From Burkholderia sp. OK233 (lineage in GTDB: Bacteria > Pseudomonadota > Gammaproteobacteria > Burkholderiales > Burkholderiaceae), in NCBI RefSeq assembly GCF_900230185.1, contig NZ_OCSR01000001.1:4960001-5024000 (forward strand): a stretch of 64,000 nucleotides of DNA, given 5' to 3'. Numbering within the stretch: position 1 is the stretch's first letter; each line of letters begins with the position of its first letter. The notes under the pieces were generated by a model. The model was not told the origin of the DNA. It saw nothing but the letters and a program-made list of their open reading frames with translations, and ran no database searches. The position numbers and the translations under genes are program-made. This document shows positions 27,046 through 36,111 of this stretch, piece by piece.

Positions 27046-28200
27046 ATGTCGCACATCAAAAGCATGGCCGCAACAATTGTCGCGGCGCTAGTTGTCAATT
27101 CGGTGCTTGCTGCACCTGTCATCACGCAGCTCGGCAAGCCGGAGGGGCAGGTCAACATCATCGCGTGGCCGGGGTATGTCGAGCGGGGCGAATCGGACAA
27201 GAATTACAACTGGGTCACCCAGTTCGAGAAGGAATCCGGTTGCGCGGTCAACGTGAAGACTGCCGCGACTTCGGACGAGATGGTCTCGCTGATGAACCAG
27301 GGGGGCTACGACCTCGTGACTGCATCGGGCGATGCAAGCCTGCGCCTGATCTACGGCAAGAAGGTCCAACCGATCAATACTGCTCTGATCCCCGCGTGGA
27401 GCACGGTCGAGCCGCGTCTGCAGAATGCACCCTGGCACACGGTCGATGGTGTGCACTACGGCGTGCCTTATCAATGGGGAGCGAACTTCCTCGCCTACAA
27501 CACGAAGATATTTCCCACGGCGCCGGCGTCCTGGTCAGTGGTGTTCGAGGAGCAAACGCTGCCCGACGGAAAGAGCAACAAGGGACGTGTGCAGGCCTAT
27601 GACGGCGCGATCTACATCGCTGACGCCGCGCTTTACCTGATGCACACGAAACCTTCGCTCGGCATCAAGGATCCGTATGAGCTCAACGAGACGCAGTACG
27701 CAGAGGTTCTGAAGGTGCTGCGCGCGCAGAAGTCACTTGTGCATCGTTACTGGCATGACGTGACAGTCCAGATGAACGACTTCAAGAACGAAGGCGTGGC
27801 CGTCTCGAGCGCGTGGGGTTACACGATCAACTCGCTGCAGGGCGATAAATTCCCGGTTGCGGGAACGATCCCGGACGAGGGGGCAACGGGATGGGCGGAC
27901 ACCACGATGATGCACGTCAACGCACCGCATCCGGTGTGTTCGTACAAGTGGATGAACTGGTCGTTGAACCAGAAGCTTCAATCCGACCTGGCTGAGTGGT
28001 TTGGCTCGAACCCTGTAATCGTGGGCGGCTGCAATAACAAGGCGGTCGGCGGCACAGATGTCTGTGCGACGAACGGCTATGCGCGTTTTGATCAGATTCA
28101 CTTCTGGAAAACGCCCGTAGCGCAATGCAAGACGCAAAAGGTATGCGTGCCCTACAGCCGCTGGACCCAGGACTTCATCTCGATCATGGGCGGGCGCTAG
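27046..28200 (+). CDS. ydcS: ABC transporter periplasmic substrate-binding protein (YdcS)
   Basis: This 384-residue protein has a signal peptide (AATIVAALVVNSVLA) and strong similarity to E. coli YdcS. Shared blocks include IIAWPGYVERG, VNVKTAATSDEMVSLM, DLVTASGDASLRLI, and the C-terminal YSRWTQDFISIMGGR. It belongs to the PotD/PotF group of spermidine/putrescine-binding proteins and should bind a polyamine-like cation in the periplasm. The start lies 13 nt after AAGGAAAC. The gene itself is intact, but its promoter is interrupted by the IS4-family element. Confidence 0.92.
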   Translation: MSHIKSMAATIVAALVVNSVLAAPVITQLGKPEGQVNIIAWPGYVERGESDKNYNWVTQFEKESGCAVNVKTAATSDEMVSLMNQGGYDLVTASGDASLRLIYGKKVQPINTALIPAWSTVEPRLQNAPWHTVDGVHYGVPYQWGANFLAYNTKIFPTAPASWSVVFEEQTLPDGKSNKGRVQAYDGAIYIADAALYLMHTKPSLGIKDPYELNETQYAEVLKVLRAQKSLVHRYWHDVTVQMNDFKNEGVAVSSAWGYTINSLQGDKFPVAGTIPDEGATGWADTTMMHVNAPHPVCSYKWMNWSLNQKLQSDLAEWFGSNPVIVGGCNNKAVGGTDVCATNGYARFDQIHFWKTPVAQCKTQKVCVPYSRWTQDFISIMGGR

Positions 28201-28300
28201 TCTCTATCAGGCGGGGGCCGAATTGGCGCCTCCGCCAAGCTGGGACGCACCGCCGCAGGCGGTGAACCGTAGCGATATCAGAGGCAATACAGAGGGCAAC

Positions 28301-29326
28301 ATGACTAGTGCAGTACAGTTTTCAAACGTGTCTCGCCATTACGATGGCGTGCAAGCGGTCAACGATGTATCGGTCACGATCGAGGACGGTGAATTCTTCT
28401 CGATATTGGGACCTTCGGGTTCCGGCAAGACGACCTGCCTGCGTCTGATCGCCGGCTTCGAGCAGCCGTCCTCCGGCCACGTCATGATTCACGGCCGCGA
28501 AGCGACGGGGCTGCCGCCTTACGAGCGGGATGTGAATACCGTGTTCCAGGACTATGCCTTGTTCCCGCACATGAACATTCTGGACAACGTCGCTTATGGA
28601 TTGCTTGTCAGTGGCGTCGAGAAGCGCGCGCGTTACCGGCAAGCAGAAGAGGCACTCGATCTCGTCGCGCTGGCCGGCTACGGCATGCGCCGGCCGGGCC
28701 AATTGTCGGGTGGCCAACGCCAGCGGGTGGCCCTCGCGCGGGCCCTGGTCAAGCGTCCGCGCGTGCTGCTCCTCGACGAGCCCCTCGGCGCGCTTGATCT
28801 GAAACTGCGCGAACAGATGCAGACCGAACTCAAGGCGTTGCAGCGCAAGCTCGGCGTGACCTTTGTCTATGTAACGCACGATCAAGGTGAAGCGCTGTCC
28901 ATGTCCGACCGCGTCGCGGTATTCAACAAGGGACGCATCGAACAGGTTGATAGTCCGCGCGATCTGTATACGCGCCCGGCCACCCCGTTTGTTGCGGATT
29001 TCGTCGGCACGTCAAACGTCATCGAAGGCGCGCTCGCACAACATATCACCGGCACGCCGCAACCGTTTTCCGTCCGCCGGGAACACATCTGCTTTTCCAA
29101 TGCGACTGCATCTGGTGACCCGCGCGTTCAGCTGCCCGGTACGCTGCTCAACATCCAGTATCACGGATCGACGAGCCGCTTTGAAGTCCGTGCGCGGACA
29201 GGACAGATGGTTGCCGTGACCATCGCGAACCGCGATGAAGAAGATGCGGGCCTGCCGCAACCCGGTGATGCTGTGACCCTTCTGTGGTCGCGGCGCTCGA
29301 TGATCATGCTGGAGCAGCAGGGATGA
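28301..29326 (+). CDS. ydcT: Polyamine-type ABC transporter ATP-binding protein (YdcT/PotA-like)
   Basis: This 341-residue ATPase has Walker A GPSGSGKTT, signature LSGGQRQRVALARAL, Walker B RVLLLDEPLGALD and the switch His in VTHDQGEAL. A C-terminal TOBE domain begins near residue 245. The ATG at 28301 was chosen over the frame start at 28223, which lacks domain support. It overlaps ydcU by 4 nt (ATGA). It energises import of the YdcS ligand. Confidence 0.92.
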   Translation: MTSAVQFSNVSRHYDGVQAVNDVSVTIEDGEFFSILGPSGSGKTTCLRLIAGFEQPSSGHVMIHGREATGLPPYERDVNTVFQDYALFPHMNILDNVAYGLLVSGVEKRARYRQAEEALDLVALAGYGMRRPGQLSGGQRQRVALARALVKRPRVLLLDEPLGALDLKLREQMQTELKALQRKLGVTFVYVTHDQGEALSMSDRVAVFNKGRIEQVDSPRDLYTRPATPFVADFVGTSNVIEGALAQHITGTPQPFSVRREHICFSNATASGDPRVQLPGTLLNIQYHGSTSRFEVRARTGQMVAVTIANRDEEDAGLPQPGDAVTLLWSRRSMIMLEQQG

Positions 29327-30291
29327 ACATGACTGCGACCTCGAAAGCCACCTCGCAGCAGACGCGATCGGCAGAGGGCGGTGTACTGCGCCGTGCTGCC
29401 GGCTACCTATACCGGCACGGCAACCTTTATTTGCTGATGCTATTGACTCCGCCGATGCTCTGGTTCGGCGTCGTCTATCTCGGCGCACTGATCGCGCTGC
29501 TGTCGCAAAGCGTTTATCGCTTTGACGATTTCACGATGGCAGTGACACCTGACCTGACCTTCGAGAACTACCTCGCGCTGGTGCGCGATCCGGCGAACTA
29601 CGACATCGTGCTGAGAACCCTCGGCATGGCTTCGAGCGTTACGGTCGCAAGCGCATTGCTGGCCTTTCCGGTTGCCTACTACATGGCCCGCTATGCGACG
29701 GGCTGGCGCAAAGGACTCTTCTATATTGCGGTCATGCTGCCGATGTGGGCGAGCTATATCGTCAAGGTTTATTCATGGACGGTCATCCTTGCGCAAGGCG
29801 GCATTGTGTACTGGTTCATCGACATGCTCGGCATGCGTCCTGCGCTCGATGCGCTGCTGCACATGCCGGTGATTGGCGGTAATTCGTTGTCCACGTCGAA
29901 CCTTGGGCGCTTTATCGTCTTCACTTATATCTGGTTGCCGTTCATGATCCTGCCGATTCAGGCCTCGATCGAACGCATTCCGGCGAACCTGCTGCAGGCG
30001 TCTGCGGATCTCGGCGCGCGACCGCGTCAGACCTTCCGAACCGTGATCCTGCCGTTGGCGTTTCCGGGCATCGCGGCTGGATCGATCTTCACGTTTTCGC
30101 TGACCCTCGGCGACTACATCATCCCGCAACTCGTGGGGCCGAGCGGCCTCTACATCGGTACGATGGTCTACACGATGCAGGGTTCGATCGGCAACATTCC
30201 CATGGCCGCGGCGTTCACGGTCGTACCAATGGTTCTGATCGGCATCTATCTCTCCATGGCAAAGCGACTGGGAGCCTTCGATGCACTCTGA
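29323..30291 (+). CDS. ydcU: ABC transporter permease (YdcU/PotB-like)
   Basis: The 322-residue protein has about six membrane segments and the EAA loop (ASADLGARPRQTFRTVILPLAFPGI). The start overlaps the ydcT stop as ATGA, and the 3' end overlaps ydcV by 11 nt, so the permease genes were translationally coupled. It pairs with YdcV to form the channel. It appears intact. Confidence 0.9.
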   Translation: MNMTATSKATSQQTRSAEGGVLRRAAGYLYRHGNLYLLMLLTPPMLWFGVVYLGALIALLSQSVYRFDDFTMAVTPDLTFENYLALVRDPANYDIVLRTLGMASSVTVASALLAFPVAYYMARYATGWRKGLFYIAVMLPMWASYIVKVYSWTVILAQGGIVYWFIDMLGMRPALDALLHMPVIGGNSLSTSNLGRFIVFTYIWLPFMILPIQASIERIPANLLQASADLGARPRQTFRTVILPLAFPGIAAGSIFTFSLTLGDYIIPQLVGPSGLYIGTMVYTMQGSIGNIPMAAAFTVVPMVLIGIYLSMAKRLGAFDAL

Positions 30292-30889
30292 CCAGCAATC
30301 CTCGTGGTTCCTGCGCTGCGCTGCATGGAGCGGCTTGGGCTTTCTGCATCTGCCGATTCTCGTCGTTGCGCTCTACGCCTTCAATACTGAAACCAGCGCG
30401 TTCAGCTTTCCGCTCAAGGGCTTTACGCTGCATTGGTTCTCCGATGCGTTCGCCCGTGACGACATGCTGACGTCTGCCTGGTTGTCCATCAAAGTTGCAA
30501 CGCTTGCTACGCTGCTTGCGCTGATACTCGGCACGTTAGCGGCTGCGGCTCTCTACCGGAGGAATTTCTTCGGCAAGGAGTCGATTACGCTAGTACTGAT
30601 CCTGCCCATCGCCTTGCCCGGCATCATCACCGGCATTGCGCTGCTGTCCGCGTTCAAGATCGCAAACGTCGCCCCTGGTTTCTGGACCATCGCGATCGGT
30701 CATGCGACCTTTTGCGTGGTGATCGTCTACAACAATGTGGTCGCCCGCCTGCGGCGCACGTCGCTCAGCCTGATCGAGGCGTCAATGGATCTAGGTGCGG
30801 ATGGTTGGCAAACTTTCCGCCACGTCGTGCTGCCGCAGATTGCGACCGCATTGCTAGCCGGAGCAATCCTTTCATTCGCACTTAGCTTC
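30281..30889 (+). pseudogene. ydcV: ABC permease ydcV, 5' part (interrupted by RIT element)
   Basis: There are 203 codons of a PotC/YdcV-like permease, including the EAA loop (EASMDLGADGWQTFRHVVLPQI) and the next segment, up to ILSFALSF. The frame then runs into the inserted element and stops after three foreign codons. The remaining 67 residues continue in frame at 34443 with DEIIVTTF. The joined protein would be 270 residues, the normal length. The insertion removes the last membrane segment, so the permease is presumably inactive. Confidence 0.92.
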
Positions 30890-30914
30890 TTATCCACGTG
30901 ACGGAATTATGCAG
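30888..30914. repeat. RIT element left terminal inverted repeat
   Basis: This 27-bp terminus, beginning TCTTATCCACGTGACGG, is the exact reverse complement of 34386-34412. The outermost TC overlaps the target sequence. Confidence 0.9.
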
Positions 30915-31050
30915 ACCTCTGCGTTGCCGCGACGCCAGCCGCATCTATGATCCGGAGTTGTCGCGACCGGCACAGGCCTTGGGCAGGCATCAGGAAGACT
31001 GTGCATTGATGAAAACGCGCGACCAGATGCATCTCACGAAGCGAGCATAA

Positions 31051-32058
31051 TCATAGCCTGTCAAGGAAGGCCAAGATGTCTTTCGGCGGCCGAAACCGGC
31101 GCTGTTTGAACTGCGGTGCTTGAATGGCGTTCAGTGCCCGCTGTTTCATGGCGAGATCGGCTTCGATGTACATATGGGTGGTGGCGGCACTTTCATGGCC
31201 AAGCCACAAGGCAATCAACGTGACATCTACACCAGCCTGAAGCATGTGCATGGCCGTGGCGTGCCTAACGACGTGCGGAGTGACGTTTCGCGTCTTGAGT
31301 TGCGGACAGCGGATTGAAGCGCCAGTCGCAGCCAGCTTAAGGCGATCTGTTACGCCGGACCGGGTCATCTGGCCGCCGGCACGGTTAGGAAAGAGCCATT
31401 GATCCGGATCTGGACTAATCTGGTGTAGCCAGCGGCGAATATGTTTCGCGGTATCAGCCCACAGTGGCACGGTTCGCTCCTTTCGTCCCTTGCCGTGGAG
31501 GTTTGCGTAGGCGCTGCGGTCCAATACGACATCCCTGACACGCATGGCTGTAAGTTCAGAGACCCGTGCACCTGTGTTGTAGAGCGTAGCCAGCATAACC
31601 TGATCGCGCTGACTGCACCAACTGTTTGCAGCAGGAGCTGCAAGGATGCATTGCATTTCTTCTCGAGTGAGGAAACCAACCATGGGTCTGTCGAAGCGTT
31701 TCATGGGAATGGCCAACACGCGCTGAAGTCCGGGCAGCGCCGAAGGCTCCTGTAACGCTGCATAGTGAGCAAAAGACCGGATCGCTGCGAGCCGCGCGTT
31801 CCGGCTGCGGATAGCGTTGTGACGTGTAGTCTCCAGATATTTGAGGAAAGCGAGAATCAGCTCTGCACTGAAGTCGACTAACCGGAGCTTATGCGGCGGC
31901 TTGTTCAAGTCATTCTCCGCGAAGCTGAAAAGCAGCCGAAAGGTATCGCGGTAGCTGGCTACAGTGCGAGGACTTACGTTGCGCTGCTCGATCAGACGGT
32001 CCATAAAGAACTGCTGAATCAAGGTCGAGAAGCGTACTGCTGGATCGGAGCTAGTCAT
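31051..32058 (-). CDS. RIT tyrosine recombinase, third gene
   Basis: The 335-residue recombinase has an N-terminal SAM-like core-binding domain (residues about 10-100) and a catalytic domain with Arg in TGARVSELTA, HVVRHATA, LGHESAATT and the nucleophile Tyr in THMY. Its start at 32058 overlaps the second recombinase by 8 nt. It is the last of three co-transcribed genes. All catalytic residues are present. Confidence 0.92.
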   Translation of the reverse strand: MTSSDPAVRFSTLIQQFFMDRLIEQRNVSPRTVASYRDTFRLLFSFAENDLNKPPHKLRLVDFSAELILAFLKYLETTRHNAIRSRNARLAAIRSFAHYAALQEPSALPGLQRVLAIPMKRFDRPMVGFLTREEMQCILAAPAANSWCSQRDQVMLATLYNTGARVSELTAMRVRDVVLDRSAYANLHGKGRKERTVPLWADTAKHIRRWLHQISPDPDQWLFPNRAGGQMTRSGVTDRLKLAATGASIRCPQLKTRNVTPHVVRHATAMHMLQAGVDVTLIALWLGHESAATTHMYIEADLAMKQRALNAIQAPQFKQRRFRPPKDILAFLDRL

Positions 32059-33001
32059 TTGGAATCTCCCGGGCGTAACGTTCGAAGCGTTGAGAGACCA
32101 ACGCCATCAATTCAGGGACGGCGCTGACATACCAATAGGTGTCAGTGGCACGAACGTGCCCCACGTAGGTGGATAACGATACGATCGCGTTATCGACATT
32201 GATCTGGTGCCGATACCAGCGAACCAGGCAATTCGTGATAAACGTATGCCTTAAATCGTGGATACGTGGTGCCGGATAGTTACCTCGGGCGATCCAGCCA
32301 AGCTGGCGCCGCAAGATACAGAAGGTCTCCTCTGCATTCCAGATGTTCAGGGCTCGTCCCCACGAAGACAGGAAGAAGTTCTCGTCTGTTGCGAGTGGGA
32401 GAAACTGGTCGCGTAGTTGAGCGTAGCGCTGAAGAGCGGCGACAGTCGTCGTGTGCAAAGGAACAAGACGGGATTTGCGGTATTTGCTTTGACGAACAAT
32501 CAGCACGCCGCGCTCGAACATTACGTCCGCGCGCCCAAGCCGCAGCACCTCCGAAATTCGCATGCCTGTAGCGGCAATCAGACCAAAAAGTGTGCAGTAG
32601 GTTGCAGGCCGTAACCCACCTGATGGGCGCAGCCGCGCTGCCGCTTCCAGGAGCGCCTCCACTTCCTCATCCCTGTAAATATGAGGTACCGGTCGACGAC
32701 GGGTGGACCCCAGTAGCCTAGGTGGCGGGACTTCAGTGGCGGGATCGTACTGCTGCAGATACCTGATGAACGGGCGAAGCACTTCCATCCGCTTCGCTGC
32801 AGTAATTGGTCTGGCAGAGTGGCTGTCCTGGGCCCAACGTAAAGCAAGTTCCAACGTTACCGGGCCTTTGTGACAGCCACGTTCGGCGAACCGGGCAAAC
32901 GCAAGTAGTTGCGTGCCCTGGCTCTTCAGTTTGAAACCAACTTGCCGCCTGGCATAGAGATAGTCCTCTACCCGGGTAGTCATCGAACACAAGTGTTTCA
33001 T
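32051..33001 (-). CDS. RIT tyrosine recombinase, second gene
   Basis: This 316-residue recombinase has catalytic Arg in TGMRISEVLRL, HDLRHTFI, GHVRATDTYWY with the nucleophile Tyr, and a Lys-rich beta hairpin (QSKYRKSR). The ATG at 33001 overlaps the stop of the first recombinase as ATGA, so the long frame extending to 33229 was trimmed. It is coupled to both neighbours. Confidence 0.9.
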   Translation of the reverse strand: MKHLCSMTTRVEDYLYARRQVGFKLKSQGTQLLAFARFAERGCHKGPVTLELALRWAQDSHSARPITAAKRMEVLRPFIRYLQQYDPATEVPPPRLLGSTRRRPVPHIYRDEEVEALLEAAARLRPSGGLRPATYCTLFGLIAATGMRISEVLRLGRADVMFERGVLIVRQSKYRKSRLVPLHTTTVAALQRYAQLRDQFLPLATDENFFLSSWGRALNIWNAEETFCILRRQLGWIARGNYPAPRIHDLRHTFITNCLVRWYRHQINVDNAIVSLSTYVGHVRATDTYWYVSAVPELMALVSQRFERYAREIPND

Positions 33002-34254
33002 GATCTGCTCCCCGGCCAGGGTGAGACCACGGCCGCAAGTCTGCGGAAATCCACCTTCGTGTAAATCATGGTGGTATTGATGCTGCGATGCCGAAGCACA
33101 TCCGCGATGTCCTTGAGAGAAGCACCATTGCCCAGCATGCGACTGGCCACCGTGTGCCGCAGTAAATGAGTGCCCATCGACGTGCTTGGCCAACCACATC
33201 GGGCATAGGCCAGTCTGATCGCACTGCATACAACAGCTGGGGTAACTGGCCGATCGAATGGCGCCCGATGTCGTACGAACAGCGCGCGGCTAGCGGTTTG
33301 GGGTCGACCGAAGCGCTCGTAATCGATGAGCGCGCGCCCTGTTAGTGCGGGCAGCGGTAAAAGATCGACACGCTTGCATTTGGCTGCCCTGATGCGCAAC
33401 GTTCCCTCATGCCAATCCACGTCTGCGAGTTGCAGCGCAGCCACCTCTCCTACGCGCAACCCCAGATCTACCAGTAAACGCGCCATGGCGTAATCTCGCC
33501 GGCCTGACGCCGTTTGTGTGTCGAAAGCATTCAGGAATTGTGCGAGTTGGACCTGCGTCAGCAATTTGGGCACGCGAGCCATTGACCATACCGCCACCTT
33601 TGGTACAGCAGCCATCAATGCCTCGATATCGTCGCCGCTAAACTGACGGAAGCGTAGATAAACGCGTACGCTGCTTGCGATGGCACCGGCGCTCGATGGA
33701 GCGTGGCCCGTACTCCGCTCGACGACGAAATGCAGCACGTCAGCCGGTTTGATTCGACACATGTCAATGCGGCGACTACCGAATTGATAGACCAGGAAGT
33801 CGTGCACGCAGTCGCGGTGGTTGCGGCGGGTGCTCGCGGCAAGACCACGGATCTCGTCAAGATAAACGTCAAGGCGGTTTAACTCGTCGACGATGGTGCC
33901 AGGCAACCGAAGCGGCGGTGGTCGGATACGACCATCCGCGCGAAGCACCTTAAGCAAATGTTTGAGCGCTGCCCGCGTGAAATTTAATGCGCACTTCCTT
34001 CGCCCGGGACAGTCGCAGCTCGGCAGGTGCACGGAGATGAATTGACGTACCAGATTCTCATCGATCTGATCGAGCCTGATGCGCTTGCTGCTGAGCCAGC
34101 GCGAAAAATGTGCGACGCTGGCAAGATAATGTCCGATGGTGTGAAGGGCGTAGCCGTGACTTTGCAGGTAGCCGACATACGCCGGACGGCTCGCTGCAAG
34201 CACACTATCGTCGAGTTGTCGCCACGATCGAACTCCGACCTGATCCGCTTCCAT
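32998..34254 (-). CDS. RIT tyrosine recombinase, first gene
   Basis: The 418-residue recombinase is the largest of the trio and first in transcription. It has an extra N-terminal region with a Cys-rich patch (SCDCPGRRKC) before the core-binding domain. The catalytic domain shows LGLRVGEVAAL, HLLRHTVA, LRHRSINTT and Tyr in MIYTK. The ATG at 34254 follows AGAGGAGAG and is preferred to the frame start at 34275. Confidence 0.92.
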   Translation of the reverse strand: MEADQVGVRSWRQLDDSVLAASRPAYVGYLQSHGYALHTIGHYLASVAHFSRWLSSKRIRLDQIDENLVRQFISVHLPSCDCPGRRKCALNFTRAALKHLLKVLRADGRIRPPPLRLPGTIVDELNRLDVYLDEIRGLAASTRRNHRDCVHDFLVYQFGSRRIDMCRIKPADVLHFVVERSTGHAPSSAGAIASSVRVYLRFRQFSGDDIEALMAAVPKVAVWSMARVPKLLTQVQLAQFLNAFDTQTASGRRDYAMARLLVDLGLRVGEVAALQLADVDWHEGTLRIRAAKCKRVDLLPLPALTGRALIDYERFGRPQTASRALFVRHRAPFDRPVTPAVVCSAIRLAYARCGWPSTSMGTHLLRHTVASRMLGNGASLKDIADVLRHRSINTTMIYTKVDFRRLAAVVSPWPGSRS

Positions 34255-34385
34255 GGTAGCTCTCCTCTGAGGCAATGGAGTCCCTCAGCAAAGCACCATT
34301 TATTATGTTCAGCAAGAGCCCGTCCCCGTGCGCTGCAACAAAGCCAGCCCGGCACGTCCTACGCGACCGCTGACTCGTGCGTACC

Positions 34386-34412
34386 CTGCATAATTCCGTC
34401 ACGTGGATAAGA
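34386..34412. repeat. RIT element right terminal inverted repeat
   Basis: This 27-bp segment is the exact reverse complement of 30888-30914. Its last two bases (GA) are also the first two bases of the 32-bp palindrome. Confidence 0.9.
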
Positions 34413-34442
34413 GCGCCTATGGATTCGAATCCATAGGCGCTC
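34411..34442. repeat. Perfect 32-bp palindrome at RIT/ydcV junction
   Basis: GAGCGCCTATGGATTC is followed directly by its reverse complement, with no spacer and TTCGAA at the centre. It lies between the right inverted repeat and the resumption of ydcV at 34443. It belongs to the inserted sequence because ydcV is complete without it. It could be a structured end of the element, or flank carried from a previous insertion site. Confidence 0.9.
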
Positions 34443-34643
34443 GATGAAATCATTGTCACGACGTTCACAGCTGGGCAGGAACGCACGCTGCCCATCTGGT
34501 TGCTCAACCAGTTGTCGAGGCCGCGCGACGTACCCATTACGAACGTCGTCGCACTGATGGTCATGGTCGTCACGATGCTTCCCATTCTCGGGGCATGGTA
34601 TTTAACGCGGGGCACTGAAAGTACCGCCGGCAGCAGTAAGTAA
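34443..34643 (+). pseudogene. ydcV: ABC permease ydcV, 3' part
   Basis: This is 66 sense codons and a stop, continuing the interrupted permease in the original frame from DEIIVTTFTAGQERTLPIW through a last hydrophobic segment (NVVALMVMVVTMLPILGAW). It has no start codon of its own. It was identified by translating downstream of the RIT junction; the join preserves the conserved SFDE-type sequence of PotC-family permeases. Confidence 0.9.
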
Positions 34644-34721
34644 GCAGGCGCGTACCGATGGTGAGATAAATAAAAACAACAGGGGGTGTAGTAATAATTT
34701 AGTTATACGAAATTTATTTAT

Positions 34722-34737
34722 GTATCCGTTTGGATAC
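34722..34737. promoter_or_regulatory. Inverted repeat upstream of porin gene
   Basis: GTATCC and GGATAC form a 6-bp dyad with a 4-nt spacer, 41 nt before the porin start and within AT-rich promoter-like DNA. Confidence 0.35.
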
Positions 34738-34777
34738 GCAATATCCAGACGGATCGCATGATTTCCTGGGGATAAAT

Positions 34778-35920
34778 ATGAAAAAATCGCTTCTTGCATT
34801 GGGTGTTTTGAGTGCCTTTGTTGCTACGGCACACGCGCAGAGCTCTGTGACGCTGTACGGCGCCATCGACGAGGGCCTCGACTACACCAGCAACATTGGT
34901 GGGAACAGAGTCTATGAAATGGCGAGTGGCTACGCGCAGGGCAACAGTTGGGGCCTGAAGGGCTCGGAGGACCTGGGTGGTGGCATCAAGGCAGTGTTTC
35001 AACTGGAAAATGGTTTTGAAGTCAACAACGGCAAGCTGAACCAGGGAGGTCGCGAGTTCGGCCGTCAGGCCTATGTCGGTCTGTCGAGCGAAACGGCCGG
35101 TATGTTGACCATGGGTCGCCAGTACGATTCCGTGGTGGACTATCTCGGACCACTGACGGCCAATGGCAATTGGGCTGGCTACCTGTTCTCACATCCGTAC
35201 GACAATGACAATACCGACGACACATTCCGTGTTGACAACGCGGTCAAGTACACGAGCATCGCCTATAACGGGTTTCAATTCGGCGGCCTGTATGGCTTCA
35301 GTAATTCGACAGGTTTTTCGAATAACCGTGCGTACAGTATCGGCGCAAGTTACAGCAATGGTCCGCTCGCTCTTGCTGCAGCCTTCATGAATATCAATAG
35401 GGTCGGCGCCAACACCAGCGGTGCCGTTACAACCGACGACGCCAGCTTCTTCGCGACGCGTGAGCGTGTTTTCGGAGCCGGCATCAATTACACGATCGCT
35501 TCTGCAACGCTTGGCTTCGTATACAGCAACTCCAACTACAGCAATCCGACCGGCAATGCCTATTTGTCGTCGTCGACGGATCTGTTCCCGAGGGCGTCTT
35601 CTCTCAAGTTCAACAACTTTGAGATCAACGGCAAGTATCAGTTCACGCCGGCTTTCTACGTCGGGGCCATGTACACGTACACGCTGGGCAAGTACGATGC
35701 GGCATCCGGCGATGCTAGTCCGAAGTGGCATCAGTTTGGCCTGATGGCGGACTACAACCTGTCGACCCGTACCGACGTATATGTGCAAGGTACGTACCTG
35801 AAGGTGGTGGGCGGGCAGAGCGGTACCGTTCTTGACGACGCCTTCATCACCGGCACACAGGGCTCATCGTCAACCAGTGCACAGTTTGTTGCTCGCGTTG
35901 CGCTACGCCACAAGTTCTGA
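34778..35920 (+). CDS. Gram-negative porin (Burkholderia OmpC-type)
   Basis: The 380-residue outer-membrane protein has a signal peptide (KKSLLALGVLSAFVATAHA) followed by SSVTLYGAIDEGLDY, the standard start of betaproteobacterial general porins. It contains LTMGRQYDSV and ends in a C-terminal Phe (RVALRHKF) needed for barrel assembly. The ATG at 34778 begins the signal peptide. Placed after the ydc genes it may admit cationic nutrients, but substrate is unproven. A strong terminator follows. Confidence 0.93.
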   Translation: MKKSLLALGVLSAFVATAHAQSSVTLYGAIDEGLDYTSNIGGNRVYEMASGYAQGNSWGLKGSEDLGGGIKAVFQLENGFEVNNGKLNQGGREFGRQAYVGLSSETAGMLTMGRQYDSVVDYLGPLTANGNWAGYLFSHPYDNDNTDDTFRVDNAVKYTSIAYNGFQFGGLYGFSNSTGFSNNRAYSIGASYSNGPLALAAAFMNINRVGANTSGAVTTDDASFFATRERVFGAGINYTIASATLGFVYSNSNYSNPTGNAYLSSSTDLFPRASSLKFNNFEINGKYQFTPAFYVGAMYTYTLGKYDAASGDASPKWHQFGLMADYNLSTRTDVYVQGTYLKVVGGQSGTVLDDAFITGTQGSSSTSAQFVARVALRHKF

Positions 35921-35962
35921 TCGACGAAAACCGCAAGCGGCGTATTCTTCTCCATCAAGAAA

Positions 35963-35991
35963 AGCCCGGGTCATGCACCCGGGCTTTTTTT
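35963..35991 (+). terminator. Intrinsic terminator after porin gene
   Basis: AGCCCGGGT pairs with ACCCGGGCT (one loop of CATGC) followed by seven T residues, 43 nt after the porin stop. Confidence 0.85.
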
Positions 35992-36111
35992 ATCGACTGA
36001 TAGTAAGGCGTGGTCGCGCCGAATCAGACGCGGCAAGCGAGGCGCGCAGATGCGACCGGTCGATCCTGGGAAGTTCGAGGCGCAGCGGGGAACCCCTCTC
36101 TCAGAGCCGTC

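Larger units (their letters stand above)
30890..34442. mobile_element. Recombinase-in-Trio (RIT) element inserted in ydcV
   Basis: Joining 30889 to 34443 restores the ydcV frame exactly, so 3553 bp were inserted. Inside lie 27-bp perfect terminal inverted repeats and three overlapping tyrosine recombinase genes on the minus strand, the arrangement of RIT elements known from Burkholderiales and other bacteria. There is no cargo. The right end carries an extra 32-bp perfect palindrome (34411-34442) outside the inverted repeat that is absent from the left end. No target duplication beyond a possible TC is seen, as expected for tyrosine recombinases. Confidence 0.9.

Noticed and set aside
34411..34442. 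Palindrome as the intrinsic terminator of the ydc operon
   Set aside because: It lies inside the interrupted ydcV coding sequence, has no loop spacer and no T run, and is part of the inserted DNA.
30890..34442. Integron or phage integrase region
   Set aside because: Three overlapping recombinases within perfect inverted repeats, with no gene cassettes, attC sites or phage genes, fit a RIT element better.
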